Assembly (NCBI GenBank): GCA_042691655.1 | Contig: CP170506.1 | Span: forward strand, 372,001-436,000 | DNA length: 64,000 nt | Source: UBA695 sp042691655 | GTDB lineage: Bacteria; Verrucomicrobiota; Verrucomicrobiia; Chthoniobacterales; Chthoniobacteraceae | Direction of reading: 5' to 3' | In this document: in pieces, positions 19,201 through 26,709 of the stretch | Layout of the letters: each line of letters starts with the position of its first letter | Position numbering within the stretch: position 1 is the stretch's first letter | Notes under the pieces: model-generated | The model's database searches: none | Told to the model about the DNA's origin: nothing | Seen by the model: the letters and a program-made list of their open reading frames with translations, nothing else | Made by a program: the position numbers and the translations under genes

Positions 19201-21604
19201 TACGGTGGTTACCAATTACGCGTCCAGCGTCGACGCCGACTCGGTTGACTCGTGGCTGCCGACCACCTTGTTCCTCGGCAAGGGAAGCTTTGATGTTTCG
19301 GCGGGAGGCGACTTGCTGCTCGGGCCCGTGGTTAATTCGTTTTTGATGCCAGAAGGATACAATAATACATATTGGTACAAATCCTACTTCTCCACCTACG
19401 ACACCTCCTCCTCGGTATCAGTCACCTCCTTGACGGGCGATGTGACCTTGCGCGAGAGCACGACGGAAACCGTCGACACTAGCGATGCGGGGGGGGTGGG
19501 TACGCAGAACATCCTGTGGCTCTATATCAACAACGTGCTCCTCTTTAATAAGAGCGTGACGACCACCTCCTATTATCAGCCTTGGCTGCGGTTGGACGAA
19601 TCGGACGTCTCCGCCTTTGCTACAGCCTGTTCCGTTATGCCCGGCACCCTCAATGTGACCTCCTTCTCGGGGGACATTAACGTGGTGGGCACCATCAACC
19701 TATCGCCTTCACCGACCGGGACCCTTTCGCTCCTTAGTGCTGGTTCCGTCAACGGCCTTAACGTGGCGGGTAATGTCTCCGTCAACGACGTGACCTACAG
19801 CTTGTGGACCGCGTCTTCCATTAACCTCTCGGACGCCGATCCCGACTCGATTCCCGGCGTGGCTTCCCCGTATTCCTACCAGGAATACATCCTGGATATC
19901 TACGGCACCTACACCAGTTCCAGGGCGGGCGTCTCCTCTTCCGATTTCCTATCCACCGTCTTCGACAGCTACTTCGCCGAAAACGGAGATACGGAAGGGG
20001 CCAACCTCTCGTTGGCTAACCGGGAGAAGCTCCACGATTCTAGCGTCCTCCATTCGGACGACGATACACCGGTCTATATTTATGCGGAATCCGGCGACAT
20101 CAGCGGGTTGACCTTGTATACCGGGAAATTTGCGCAGATCATGGCGGGCAACGACATTTCCGATATTTCGTTCTACATCCAGAACGCGCGCAAGGGGGAT
20201 GTGAGCATCGTTTCTGCGGGGCGTGACTTGCTGCCCTACGATCCCAGTTCGACGAGCCGCAAAAATGTCACCCCCCAAAACTACAGCGACTTTGTCAGCG
20301 ACAGCGAAACCTCGCTGCCGGGCGATATCCAGATTTCCGGACCCGGCACGCTGGAAGTCCTTGCGGGCCGCGACATCATCCTGGGCGGCACGGCATCCAG
20401 TTCCCTCACAAGCCTGGGGGTTGGCGTCGGCATCACCAGCATCGGCAACACGCGCAACCCCTACCTGCCCTATGTGGGTGCGGATATCTTTGTTGCCGCG
20501 GGGTTGAACGGAAGCAGCATCAGCTACAGCGGCTTCATCACCAAATTCCTCAACCCGTCCACGGCGACCAACGCTTCCCTATACTTGTCGGAAGCCGTTT
20601 CCTATATCGAAGCATTCCTGAGCGATACCGACCTGAGCAATGCCACCGACGAGCAGATATGGAGCGCCTTCCAGTCGCTTTCGCAAGCTCAGCAGCAAAC
20701 CGTGGCCACGCGTCTTTTTTACCAGGTTCTGCGGAACGCGGGCCGCAATCACAACGATTCATCTAGTCCGGATTATCAATATCAGTCAGCCTACGAGGCC
20801 ATCGCAGCCCTCTTCCCAGGCAGCGATTGGAGCGGAAAGATTCTGCTCCCCTACCGCGAAATCAAGACCACTCATGGCAGCAGTACCACGACAGCCGATG
20901 GCAGCACTCTTTACGAAGGGGGCAACATCAGCATCATGGTGCCCGGCGGTACACTTGAAGTTGGCAGCGATCTCTCCAGCGACGATCCGAACTACGGCGT
21001 CATCACTGAACACGGCGGCGAGATCTCGATTTTCGCCAATGACAGCGTGGAAGTCGGCAAATCGCGCATATTCACTCTGCGTGGTGGCGATATCATCATT
21101 TGGTCCACGGCGGGGGACATTGCGGCGGGGTCATCCTCCCGCACGGTCACGGCGGCTTCGCCCACGCGTGTTATGATCGACCCGCAAAGCGCCAATGTGG
21201 AGACGGACTTGTCGGGTCTGGCCACCGGCGGCGGCATTGGTGTGTTGGCGACGGTGAGCGGCGTCGAGGCGGGTTCGGTGGACCTGATTGCTCCCACAGG
21301 TACGGTTGATGCTGGCGAGGCGGGTATTCGCGCCACTGGCGATCTTTACGTGGCAGCGCTTCAAGTGCTCAATGCGGGCAATATTCAAGTCGGCGGCCAG
21401 AGCGTCGGCACTACTGTGGCTGCTAGCGGCCCCAGCATCGGTGCCTTGACGAGCGCTGCCAATACCTCGGCCGCGGTGATGAACAGTTCCGATGCATCCG
21501 TTGCGCAGGGTTCGGCCCCGTCCGCAGGTATGATTGGAGAAATCCCGTCGATCATATCCGTGGAAGTATTGGGATATGGCGGTGGCGACGATGATGATCT
21601 GTAA
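16202..21604 (+). CDS. Filamentous haemagglutinin-type exoprotein, C-terminal part (frame-shifted continuation)
   Basis: The frame is open from 16202, just after a TAA at 16199-16201, and runs about 1,800 codons. Its first codons read ANLLYAGSLSISTPVITGAK, which continues the beta-helix without a start codon or ribosome site. It therefore looks like the second half of the 9480-16262 gene, joined by a one-base shift somewhere in 16202-16228. The C-terminal third has long blocks found in large haemagglutinin-family exoproteins (GGGDVIIFAGQDIKH, GGNVTLIAGRNITN, DISDISFYIQNARKGDVSIVSAGRDLLPYDP). It ends in a Gly/Asp-rich tail (GYGGGDDDDL). The uncorrected frame would need a TTG start at 16310. 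The shift may be a real inactivation, a programmed or phase-variable switch, or a sequencing error. Confidence 0.8.
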   Translation, partial: RDNLRANLLYAGSLSISTPVITGAKASHENIQAEGALTVASNGGTADTSSSGLGATLEMEGQSVSVASRILLPSGALTLYATEGDVNVAGTLDVGGVGKGFYDTTAYTNGGTVTLTADQGNVVIDAGAKVDVAAQSGGGDGGTLAVSAIHGTFSTAGTLLGGGGTDGVGGTFTLDVASLASTAWLDAILNTGGFDTYRKYRVRTGDVAVDGVAQAGTYRVSADEGSIYVTGEVDASGSTGGTIYMAAHGSLVVESGALLTVEAQDFNSAGEGGSITLEAGGSTLDSNGNYTHDTSALLDIQTGSKIILSVDSATSESASLGDFTGILHLRAPQTSDSTDLQMAPINGEIIGASVIIVEGYKVYVPTGGSIDSVEAQVLSDGNLFVGAAGSASSGYEAMFERLLKNNTSLESLVSIRPGAEIVNAGSSASSLLVSLASGGSITVPTETSVTFPSAATISVTAQALITYADGSTATLDSGTTVTIPAGASVSFTSSRGDIQSESGSAISLQLPSSSTNYFTTSSGSTTLKPTASGYSVELGKTSSTVTVEKGAVVTFTNGTPGSDKIKASVSGTITLANGTTQTLKANTATTIAAGSTVVLNSAGTITFASGTDGAICVSLAANHTYTLAGTVYISTSTSDLTLGNIASTSTSDWNLASYRFGVDSVPGVLTLRSTGNVVLYNSISDGFVSSSYSSLLMTANSLLSANAQSWSYRITAGADLTGVDFSDVEDADSLDENSGSVLLGKYGYETVSSGATAQTSKAVTGYYQVIRTGSGDIEIYAGRNVKLRNQFATIYTAGTLISNADSIWSTGDFDVPIQSETNSSYLGNAQQSTAYKAQYSMGGGDVIIFAGQDIKHETLTTSGALSEASENELPINWLDRRGAVDSSTGQFETSHYGEVASTTWWVDFSNFFEGVGALGGGNVTLIAGRNITNVDAVIPTNARMPKGTPDASKLLELGGGDLVVKAGNNISGGVYYVENGDGTLYAGNDILTNATRSPSYTVVTNYASSVDADSVDSWLPTTLFLGKGSFDVSAGGDLLLGPVVNSFLMPEGYNNTYWYKSYFSTYDTSSSVSVTSLTGDVTLRESTTETVDTSDAGGVGTQNILWLYINNVLLFNKSVTTTSYYQPWLRLDESDVSAFATACSVMPGTLNVTSFSGDINVVGTINLSPSPTGTLSLLSAGSVNGLNVAGNVSVNDVTYSLWTASSINLSDADPDSIPGVASPYSYQEYILDIYGTYTSSRAGVSSSDFLSTVFDSYFAENGDTEGANLSLANREKLHDSSVLHSDDDTPVYIYAESGDISGLTLYTGKFAQIMAGNDISDISFYIQNARKGDVSIVSAGRDLLPYDPSSTSRKNVTPQNYSDFVSDSETSLPGDIQISGPGTLEVLAGRDIILGGTASSSLTSLGVGVGITSIGNTRNPYLPYVGADIFVAAGLNGSSISYSGFITKFLNPSTATNASLYLSEAVSYIEAFLSDTDLSNATDEQIWSAFQSLSQAQQQTVATRLFYQVLRNAGRNHNDSSSPDYQYQSAYEAIAALFPGSDWSGKILLPYREIKTTHGSSTTTADGSTLYEGGNISIMVPGGTLEVGSDLSSDDPNYGVITEHGGEISIFANDSVEVGKSRIFTLRGGDIIIWSTAGDIAAGSSSRTVTAASPTRVMIDPQSANVETDLSGLATGGGIGVLATVSGVEAGSVDLIAPTGTVDAGEAGIRATGDLYVAALQVLNAGNIQVGGQSVGTTVAASGPSIGALTSAANTSAAVMNSSDASVAQGSAPSAGMIGEIPSIISVEVLGYGGGDDDDL

Positions 21605-21656
21605 TACCATCCGGGGATTGCCTCCCCTATGGGAGGAGCCCGAGAGCCGCATTGCA

Positions 21657-21672
21657 AAAAGCCGTTTGGCTT
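21657..21672 (-). terminator. Rho-independent terminator of the leftward gene ending at 21676
   Basis: Read leftward, AAGCC-AAAC-GGCTT followed by a T-run lies 4 bp past the stop of the leftward hypothetical gene. A second small hairpin, CCTCCC-CTAT-GGGAGG at 21621-21636, lies 17 bp past the haemagglutinin stop but has no T-run, so termination of the long rightward operon is less clear. Confidence 0.6.
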
Positions 21673-21675
21673 AAA

Positions 21676-22497
21676 CTACAGAGCGGGCCCTGGGGCCTGA
21701 TACCGCCTGGCTTCCAACTGGTAGCGAATGTAAAATTGGCTGCCCAGCAAACTGCGAACGCGTTGATCGGCTGCCGCCGCCGCGTTCTGCCATTTTTCGA
21801 GATAGCGCGGATCATTGGGCGACTGGTTGGGCCCGCCGATCTCTTCCAAAAAATTTTGTCGCAACTTTTCCAATAGCGCGCTCTGGCTGGCGGTGAGCTT
21901 TAATTCATCGCCTTTCAGCGGCTGGAAAATCAGCGGGACGGACGCGTTGCCCGCTACATTTTGGCTGGAATCCGCGCCAGAGGGTTCGGCGGGCGGCATC
22001 AGTTGGGGGCTGGACATCGGCAATGGCGAAGGCTGTGCGGTAGCCGCCGCTGCAACTGCTCTGCCGAGTAATTCATTGAGCAAAGTTACCTTTTCCACCC
22101 GTAGCGACTCCAGCGCCTTGCGGAGTTCCGCCGAGTTCAGGTGCTGTGCGGAGAGCTCGGTTTGCCGTTGAGTATAAAGGCTCTCTAAATCCGCGCTAAT
22201 GATATCGAAGATGGTCTGTTCCGGGCAGCCGATCTTGCGAAGACTGGCGATGTAAGTGGAGTAGTCTTCGGATTCGAGAGAACTCCACTGGAAAGGTTGG
22301 GGCGGGGGGAGTGAAGATGCGGCCGTAGTCTGCTCCGGAGAGGCCGGTGGAGCCGGAGGAGGGGGGACGGGAACCGCTGCCGTGGGTTGAGAAAGCCCCT
22401 GCTTTTTGCGGACGGGAGCCATGGCATGGAAGGCGAGATTTCCCGCAAAAATCCCGTTCAGCAAAAGCGAATAAACCAACGGATTGCGAAAGCGCAT
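21676..22497 (-). CDS. Hypothetical membrane-anchored protein, Pro-rich and coiled coil
   Basis: The ATG at 22497 gives 273 residues; an upstream in-frame start at 22563 would fall inside the terminator of the neighbouring gene. An N-terminal hydrophobic segment (about 6-23, LVYSLLLNGIFAGNLAF) is followed by a Pro/Ala linker (about 40-60) and a helical region rich in Glu, Gln and Leu (about 75-150, LNSAELRKALESLRVEKVTLLNELLG). A C-terminal helical part (about 190-270) follows. I do not recognise a family. The overall plan suggests a single-pass periplasmic protein with a coiled coil. It is separated from the substrate-binding-protein gene upstream by a strong terminator, so it probably has its own promoter. 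Confidence 0.6.
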   Translation of the reverse strand: MRFRNPLVYSLLLNGIFAGNLAFHAMAPVRKKQGLSQPTAAVPVPPPPAPPASPEQTTAASSLPPPQPFQWSSLESEDYSTYIASLRKIGCPEQTIFDIISADLESLYTQRQTELSAQHLNSAELRKALESLRVEKVTLLNELLGRAVAAAATAQPSPLPMSSPQLMPPAEPSGADSSQNVAGNASVPLIFQPLKGDELKLTASQSALLEKLRQNFLEEIGGPNQSPNDPRYLEKWQNAAAAADQRVRSLLGSQFYIRYQLEARRYQAPGPAL

Positions 22498-22516
22498 GGG
22501 ACGGAAATAACGAAAA

Positions 22517-22550
22517 GCAAAAACCAGTGCGGGCAGATCGCCCGCACTGG
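22517..22550 (-). terminator. Strong Rho-independent terminator after the substrate-binding-protein gene
   Basis: Read leftward, the 11-bp perfect stem CCAGTGCGGGC / GCCCGCACTGG (22524-22534 with 22540-22550, 5-nt loop) is followed by TTTTTGCTTTT. It lies about 30 bp past the stop at 22582. Confidence 0.85.
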
Positions 22551-22581
22551 CCCTAGGACCCAAAACTAGGAAGTAATGGAG

Positions 22582-23832
22582 TTACTGCGTGACAATGTCG
22601 CCGTCATCACTGCGGCTCACTTGCATGTCGGAGACCTTGATGTACGCGGCCGTGCCGGAGGTGAGATCGGTGCCGGCGAATTCGCCAACGGTCTTCGTAT
22701 AGAGCTGATTGGCCAGCTTCTCAGCGAAGACGCCAGAGGTGGTCTTGGCGGACTTGAGGTAGAACATGTGTTCGTACGACCAGAACGTGTAGGATCCGTT
22801 GATCACGTTGTTCACCGAATAGGGAACGCCGTTGTAGTTCAGGTCCGCCACCTTACCCGCCTGTTTATTGGCGTCGGCAACCGAAACATAAGCAATCGCG
22901 AGAGAACCATTCGAGCCGGTGAAAGCGAGCGCGCTCGCAAGATCGCCACCGCTGGCATAACCGCCCTGGCCCGCAGCCAAAGTGCCGGTAATAATGACTT
23001 CCTGAGGCACGGTGTCGATATTATTGACATTGGTGACCAGCGACGTGCCGCTGACCAAACCGTATTGCGAGGGAAGGAAGGTAGCCCCAAGACCGGCTTC
23101 CGCGAAGGCGGTAAGGCGGGTGCCCGAATCGTTATCGCGCCCGAAGGCATACACGTAATTGCCGGTGAGTGAGCTGCCTGCGGTCAGCTGTCCTTGATCA
23201 ATGATGCCCGCATTGTAAAGCGCCTGAACATTTTGGGTGGAGATATTGGTCACCCCGCTGGTAACGCCGGAAATAAGCCACTTGAAGGGGCAGATGCCAA
23301 TGCCGTTATAAGTCGAGCCACCTTTGGCTTCCGTGATTGTGCTGGAGGTCCATTTGGCATTGACGACAGAGGCTGCCGTGGAGAGGAAGACATCGGACAT
23401 GGCGATGTCGACCGTGGACGTCTTGTCCGAAGCCGTGGCGTTGGTCGCGGCATTGGTGATGGTGGCATCCGCTGGGATGAAGCCGATGGTGGTGCTCGTC
23501 GCATTGGCCAAGGCGTACACACCCGCTACGGAACCGGTCCACGACGTGCAGATGGTGACTTTGGTGTTCGCGGGGATCGTGGTGCTGTTGTAGGTGAAGG
23601 CGGCAGAGGTCGAGCCCGAGAAGATAGCCGCGTTGGTCGAATTAATATCTTTACCACCGATGGTCATATACTTGGTGCCGCTGTCGGTGTTCAGGATTTC
23701 GAGAATCGCCTGGTGAACGCAGGAACGATAAGCGCTGGAACCGGCGATGCGGATGGTGTAATCAGCGTGGGCGCTGGAAGCTGCCAAGGCAAGGGTGAGA
23801 ACCCCGGCGGCGAGAAATTTCTGGATTTTCAT
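22582..23832 (-). CDS. PstS-like periplasmic substrate-binding protein
   Basis: The 416-residue protein has a clear signal peptide (1-23, ending SSAHA). The mature start DYTIRIAGSSAYRS resembles the phosphate-binding PstS/PBP_like opening, where a GSS motif contacts the oxyanion. The GRDNDSGTR segment near residue 250 matches the second oxyanion-binding loop of the PstS family (R-x-x-x-SGT). Length and Ala/Thr/Ser composition fit a secreted protein. No permease or ATPase genes are adjacent, so it is either a scavenger or works with a distant transporter. It follows the PEP-CTERM gene by 46 bp and ends at a strong terminator, so the two likely form a bicistronic unit. The ligand is inferred. 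Confidence 0.7.
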   Translation of the reverse strand: MKIQKFLAAGVLTLALAASSAHADYTIRIAGSSAYRSCVHQAILEILNTDSGTKYMTIGGKDINSTNAAIFSGSTSAAFTYNSTTIPANTKVTICTSWTGSVAGVYALANATSTTIGFIPADATITNAATNATASDKTSTVDIAMSDVFLSTAASVVNAKWTSSTITEAKGGSTYNGIGICPFKWLISGVTSGVTNISTQNVQALYNAGIIDQGQLTAGSSLTGNYVYAFGRDNDSGTRLTAFAEAGLGATFLPSQYGLVSGTSLVTNVNNIDTVPQEVIITGTLAAGQGGYASGGDLASALAFTGSNGSLAIAYVSVADANKQAGKVADLNYNGVPYSVNNVINGSYTFWSYEHMFYLKSAKTTSGVFAEKLANQLYTKTVGEFAGTDLTSGTAAYIKVSDMQVSRSDDGDIVTQ

Positions 23833-23878
23833 ATCAGATTAAGAGTTGGGATTGGGTTGGTGTGGTTTTGATGGAGGA

Positions 23879-24643
23879 TTAAGCGGAACGGCGGCGGCGG
23901 AACATGCGGAGCATGGCGAGACCGCCGATGCCGAGCATGGCATAGGTGGAAGGTTCGGGAACCGCTTCGTAGGTGAGCGTGCCGCTGTCGCTCAGCGTAA
24001 AGGTGCCGAGCAGAGTCGCGGTGCTGCCAGCAGTAGCAGTGGAATCGTAAGAATAGAGGCCGAGGGAACTGCTCGTGCTATCATCTAAGGCAGCGACGGC
24101 CAAGGTCAGCTTTTTGAACGAAGAGGCACCGCTGTTCTCGGCGGACCAAGTGGTCGAGCTAGACGCTTGCACCACTTCCGCTGCGGAAACAATGTTGGAA
24201 TCGGTGGTGGTTAATGCCGTTCCATTAACATAGGTACTGATGGTGTTACTGAGTTGGGTGAAGGCCGTGTTTAGCGAAATAGTCGACAGATTGACCACGT
24301 TGGCATCCGTGGCTGCGGTGGCCCAGATCGACTTGTTGGATGTCCCGTTGTAGGTGGAGGCAACGCCCCAGCTTACCGAGTCGCTATCGGCCCAGCCAGA
24401 ACCAAGAATGCTGTTCATGTCGGAGGTGCTAAGCTGCCACGTCTTGGAACCGCCGGTGGCGCTCAAGCTCAAAAGGTCGCTGATGCTGCCGAGGTCAACA
24501 TTGTAGATGTACGTATCGTTGCCGTCTGCAGAGTTGGAGATACCGAAAAGAACATCACCGGATGTCCAGGTATTCGTCGCGTTTGCGGAAGCAATGCTGA
24601 CGAGGGCCGCCACGGCCGTCAGAAGGATGTTTTTAAGTTTCAT
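23879..24643 (-). CDS. PEP-CTERM sorting-domain protein
   Basis: The ATG at 24643 gives 254 residues with a signal peptide (about 1-22, ending ASANAT). A Ser/Thr/Asn-rich beta-type body follows. The C-terminus is a classic PEP-CTERM signal: VPEPSTYAMLGIGGLAMLRM followed by an Arg cluster (FRRRRSA). Proteins with this tail are processed by exosortase and delivered to the cell surface or exopolysaccharide. No exosortase gene is in the window. A frame extension upstream to 24766 has no support. The gene faces away from the response regulator, and a GTTACA direct repeat lies in the shared upstream region. Confidence 0.85.
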   Translation of the reverse strand: MKLKNILLTAVAALVSIASANATNTWTSGDVLFGISNSADGNDTYIYNVDLGSISDLLSLSATGGSKTWQLSTSDMNSILGSGWADSDSVSWGVASTYNGTSNKSIWATAATDANVVNLSTISLNTAFTQLSNTISTYVNGTALTTTDSNIVSAAEVVQASSSTTWSAENSGASSFKKLTLAVAALDDSTSSSLGLYSYDSTATAGSTATLLGTFTLSDSGTLTYEAVPEPSTYAMLGIGGLAMLRMFRRRRSA

Positions 24644-24814
24644 GTATTCGAATATTCGGAGTTGATTTGTTTTTCCTTTTTTAAAAACCAAAACGCGATG
24701 AAGTCCTTCGGTTCGCGTGCTTCGGTTTCGAGGGCGCAGGCTAGGGGGTGTGACAACAGGCGGCAATGAATTTATAGTTACAGTTATGTGAAACTAGATA
24801 AGACAGGGTGATAT

Positions 24815-24831
24815 GTTACATATAGGTTACG
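24815..24831 (+). promoter_or_regulatory. GTTACA / GTTACG direct repeat (11-bp period), Pho-box-like
   Basis: GTTACA at 24815 and GTTACG at 24826 lie in the 281-bp divergent region between the PEP-CTERM gene (leftward, start 24643) and the response regulator (rightward, start 24925). Another GTTAC is at 24777. The phasing is the same as at 1337 and 30376. Nothing else is clear in this gap. Confidence 0.4.
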
Positions 24832-24924
24832 AAGTGTGGCGATTGCGTGATTTTTGAGGCGGAAACGGCGCTTTTCTCTCTGTGTTATTGACCTGGGGGG
24901 GTGGGCGTTGATTATGGACGGGCC

Positions 24925-25602
24925 ATGCCCGAAAAAATAGTCGTTGCAGAAGATGAGCCCGATATGCTTTCGCTTATCGCGTCGACTCTTTCGCGCGAAG
25001 GCTATAGTGTGATCAAGGTTTCGGACGGTTCAGCGGTGCTCGATGTGATGGATCAGATGCCGCAATTGATCGTGCTTGATTTAATGATGCCCCGTATGTC
25101 CGGGCTTGATGTCTGCCGCGCGCTCAAGGCTAATACCCAGACGGCCAATATTCCCATTGTGATGCTGACGGCAAAATCTGCCGAGGTGGATCGCATTGTG
25201 GGGTTCGAATTGGGTGCCGATGACTATATCAGCAAGCCATTCAGCCCGAGGGAACTAGTGCTGCGTGTGAAAGGGATATTGCGTCGGACGGCGTGCGCCG
25301 GTACGGAGCGGAGTTTCCTTTCGGTCAATGGGATTGTCCTGGATCGGAGCCGGTTTGAAGTGACGGTGAATAGCAAGCCGGTACACTTGACAGCTACCGA
25401 GTTTAAATTACTGCGCGTATTATTAGAGCGGCGGGGAGTCGTTCAGTCGCGGGCCGCGCTATTGAATGATGTCTGGGGCTACGAGTATGCCATCGATACT
25501 CGGACGGTGGATACGCATATCCGCCGTGTTCGCGAGAAGCTCGGCACGGCGGGGGAATGTATTGAAACCGTGCGCAGCTTTGGTTACCGCATTCCTAAAT
25601 AG
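24925..25602 (+). CDS. OmpR/PhoB-family response regulator
   Basis: The ATG at 24925 gives 225 residues. The receiver domain (about 1-120) has the acidic pocket (VVAEDEPD), the phospho-acceptor Asp in LIVLDLMMPRMSG near residue 53, and the switch residues in MLTAKS and YISKPF. The C-terminal winged-helix DNA-binding domain (about 130-225) contains LTATEFKLLRVLLERRGVV and TRTVDTHIRRVREKLG, both typical of PhoB/OmpR. No OmpR-type sensor kinase is next to it, so it is an orphan in this window. PhoB-type regulators bind head-to-tail repeats spaced 11 bp, which is the spacing seen in the GTTACA pairs at 24815, 1337 and 30376. Self-regulation and control of the secretion genes are inferences. Confidence 0.92.
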   Translation: MPEKIVVAEDEPDMLSLIASTLSREGYSVIKVSDGSAVLDVMDQMPQLIVLDLMMPRMSGLDVCRALKANTQTANIPIVMLTAKSAEVDRIVGFELGADDYISKPFSPRELVLRVKGILRRTACAGTERSFLSVNGIVLDRSRFEVTVNSKPVHLTATEFKLLRVLLERRGVVQSRAALLNDVWGYEYAIDTRTVDTHIRRVREKLGTAGECIETVRSFGYRIPK

Positions 25603-25640
25603 GCGTGCGGTTTTCGCGCCAAAATGTACCGCGCGTTTCC

Positions 25641-26195
25641 TTAGGAGGTCGCCGGAGGCCGAACCAAGCGACCGTTGCGGCGTGCGGGGGCTCCCGGCGT
25701 GTTGGGCTTGGGCGGAACGACTCCTGGCGGGAGTGTGGCCTTGGGGTTTCCCTGCTGGGGCGAAGACGCTTCGGGCGAAGGCTTGGCCGGGGCCCGGAGG
25801 GTGGCTTCGTCAAAGGTGATGGTGGCGAATTCGCTGCCGCATTTGAGCGTGGCGCGGGTTTTGCCGACGGCCTCCGACCAGGCCACGCTGACGAGCGAAA
25901 TGCCGTTGCAAGAGCTTCCGGTTTGGAGCGCGAATGTCTGGTTTTGGTCCCGTGAGCCGACGGTGATATATTCGCCGTTATTCAAGCGCGCGGCTCCGGT
26001 GAGAAACAGATTTTTGGCAAAGTCGGGATTTTGCGTAACGGCCTGGGCCGCCGGGCCGTCGACGGCGAGCGCGAACGGCGAGCCGTTCATCATGGCCTGG
26101 TAACGGGCCAGGGGAAAGGGCGTGGGCGTGGGGGGCTCTGCGAAGGCCGCTGGCGGCAGGGTGAGCAGCAGAATAGAGATCAGGTTAGAGCGCAT
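25641..26195 (-). CDS. Secreted protein at the end of the gsp operon, possibly GspC/PilP-like
   Basis: The 184-residue protein has a signal peptide (1-19, ending AAFA). A central segment (about 75-130) reads ISLVSVAWSEAVGKTRATLKCG, the sort of short beta-pattern seen in GspC homology-region and PilP domains. A Pro/Arg-rich tail follows (about 135-184). It overlaps the gspM start by 11 bp, so it belongs to the operon. It has no GspC-type N-terminal membrane anchor and no PDZ domain. The GspC/PilP role is therefore only a possibility, supported by position and by the lack of any other gspC in the cluster. Confidence 0.55.
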   Translation of the reverse strand: MRSNLISILLLTLPPAAFAEPPTPTPFPLARYQAMMNGSPFALAVDGPAAQAVTQNPDFAKNLFLTGAARLNNGEYITVGSRDQNQTFALQTGSSCNGISLVSVAWSEAVGKTRATLKCGSEFATITFDEATLRAPAKPSPEASSPQQGNPKATLPPGVVPPKPNTPGAPARRNGRLVRPPATS

Positions 26196-26709
26196 ACCAT
26201 TTGGAAATTTTCAGTTGGCAGGTCATCTGTTTTGCATTGCCCGGATCGACCTGGAGCGTCGCCGAATCGATGACGATGAAGTTTTCGGGGGTTTGCAGCG
26301 TGTGCAGGAATTTGACCAGGCCTGCCCATGAGCTCTTTGCGGTGAGCTGGACGGAGACGGACCGGTTGGACTGGACGGTTTCGAGCGTTCCGAGTTCCGG
26401 ATTTTCCAGGCGGATCTGGTTATCCTTCGCGGCGTTCTTAATTTGATCCAGGAGCTGGACTCCGGCTTGTTCGGGGCTGGCCGATTTGGGCTGCGTGGAG
26501 GCGAGCCACTGTTCGCGGGCGGCGAAGGTCGGTTCGTCGGCGATGACGGTTTGCAGTGAGCGCAGCTCGATTTGCTTGGCCCGGCAGCTGGCCTGGAGCT
26601 GGCTGTACTGACGCGCGATCCAGCCGATCAGGCCCCAGTTGACCAGCAAAAAGAGCACGGCGGAAAGGGCGTAAATGAGAGTGCGTTCTCGTGAGGTAAG
26701 GCGGTTCAT
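26185..26709 (-). CDS. Type II secretion GspM / PilO-like inner-membrane protein
   Basis: The 174-residue protein has one N-terminal membrane helix (about 11-31, LIYALSAVLFLLVNWGLIGW), a coiled-coil stretch (about 35-75) and a ferredoxin-like C-terminal domain (about 90-170, SVQLTAKSSWAGLVKFLHTLQ). This is the plan of GspM and PilO, which pair with GspL/PilN at the inner-membrane platform. It overlaps the end of the gspL-like gene by 4 bp. Confidence 0.72.
   Translation of the reverse strand: MNRLTSRERTLIYALSAVLFLLVNWGLIGWIARQYSQLQASCRAKQIELRSLQTVIADEPTFAAREQWLASTQPKSASPEQAGVQLLDQIKNAAKDNQIRLENPELGTLETVQSNRSVSVQLTAKSSWAGLVKFLHTLQTPENFIVIDSATLQVDPGNAKQMTCQLKISKWYAL

Noticed and set aside
9480..21604. 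Many long frames on the opposite strand of the haemagglutinin
   Set aside because: They arise from the biased codon use of a Gly/Ser/Thr repeat protein; they have no ribosome sites and no recognisable domains.
16310..21604. Second half of the haemagglutinin as an independent gene starting at TTG 16310
   Set aside because: The frame is open and repeat-like before 16310, there is no ribosome site and no TPS domain or signal peptide; a frame-shifted continuation fits better.
22842..23871. Rightward frames across the substrate-binding-protein gene
   Set aside because: They lack domains and ribosome sites, while the leftward frame has a signal peptide and family motifs.
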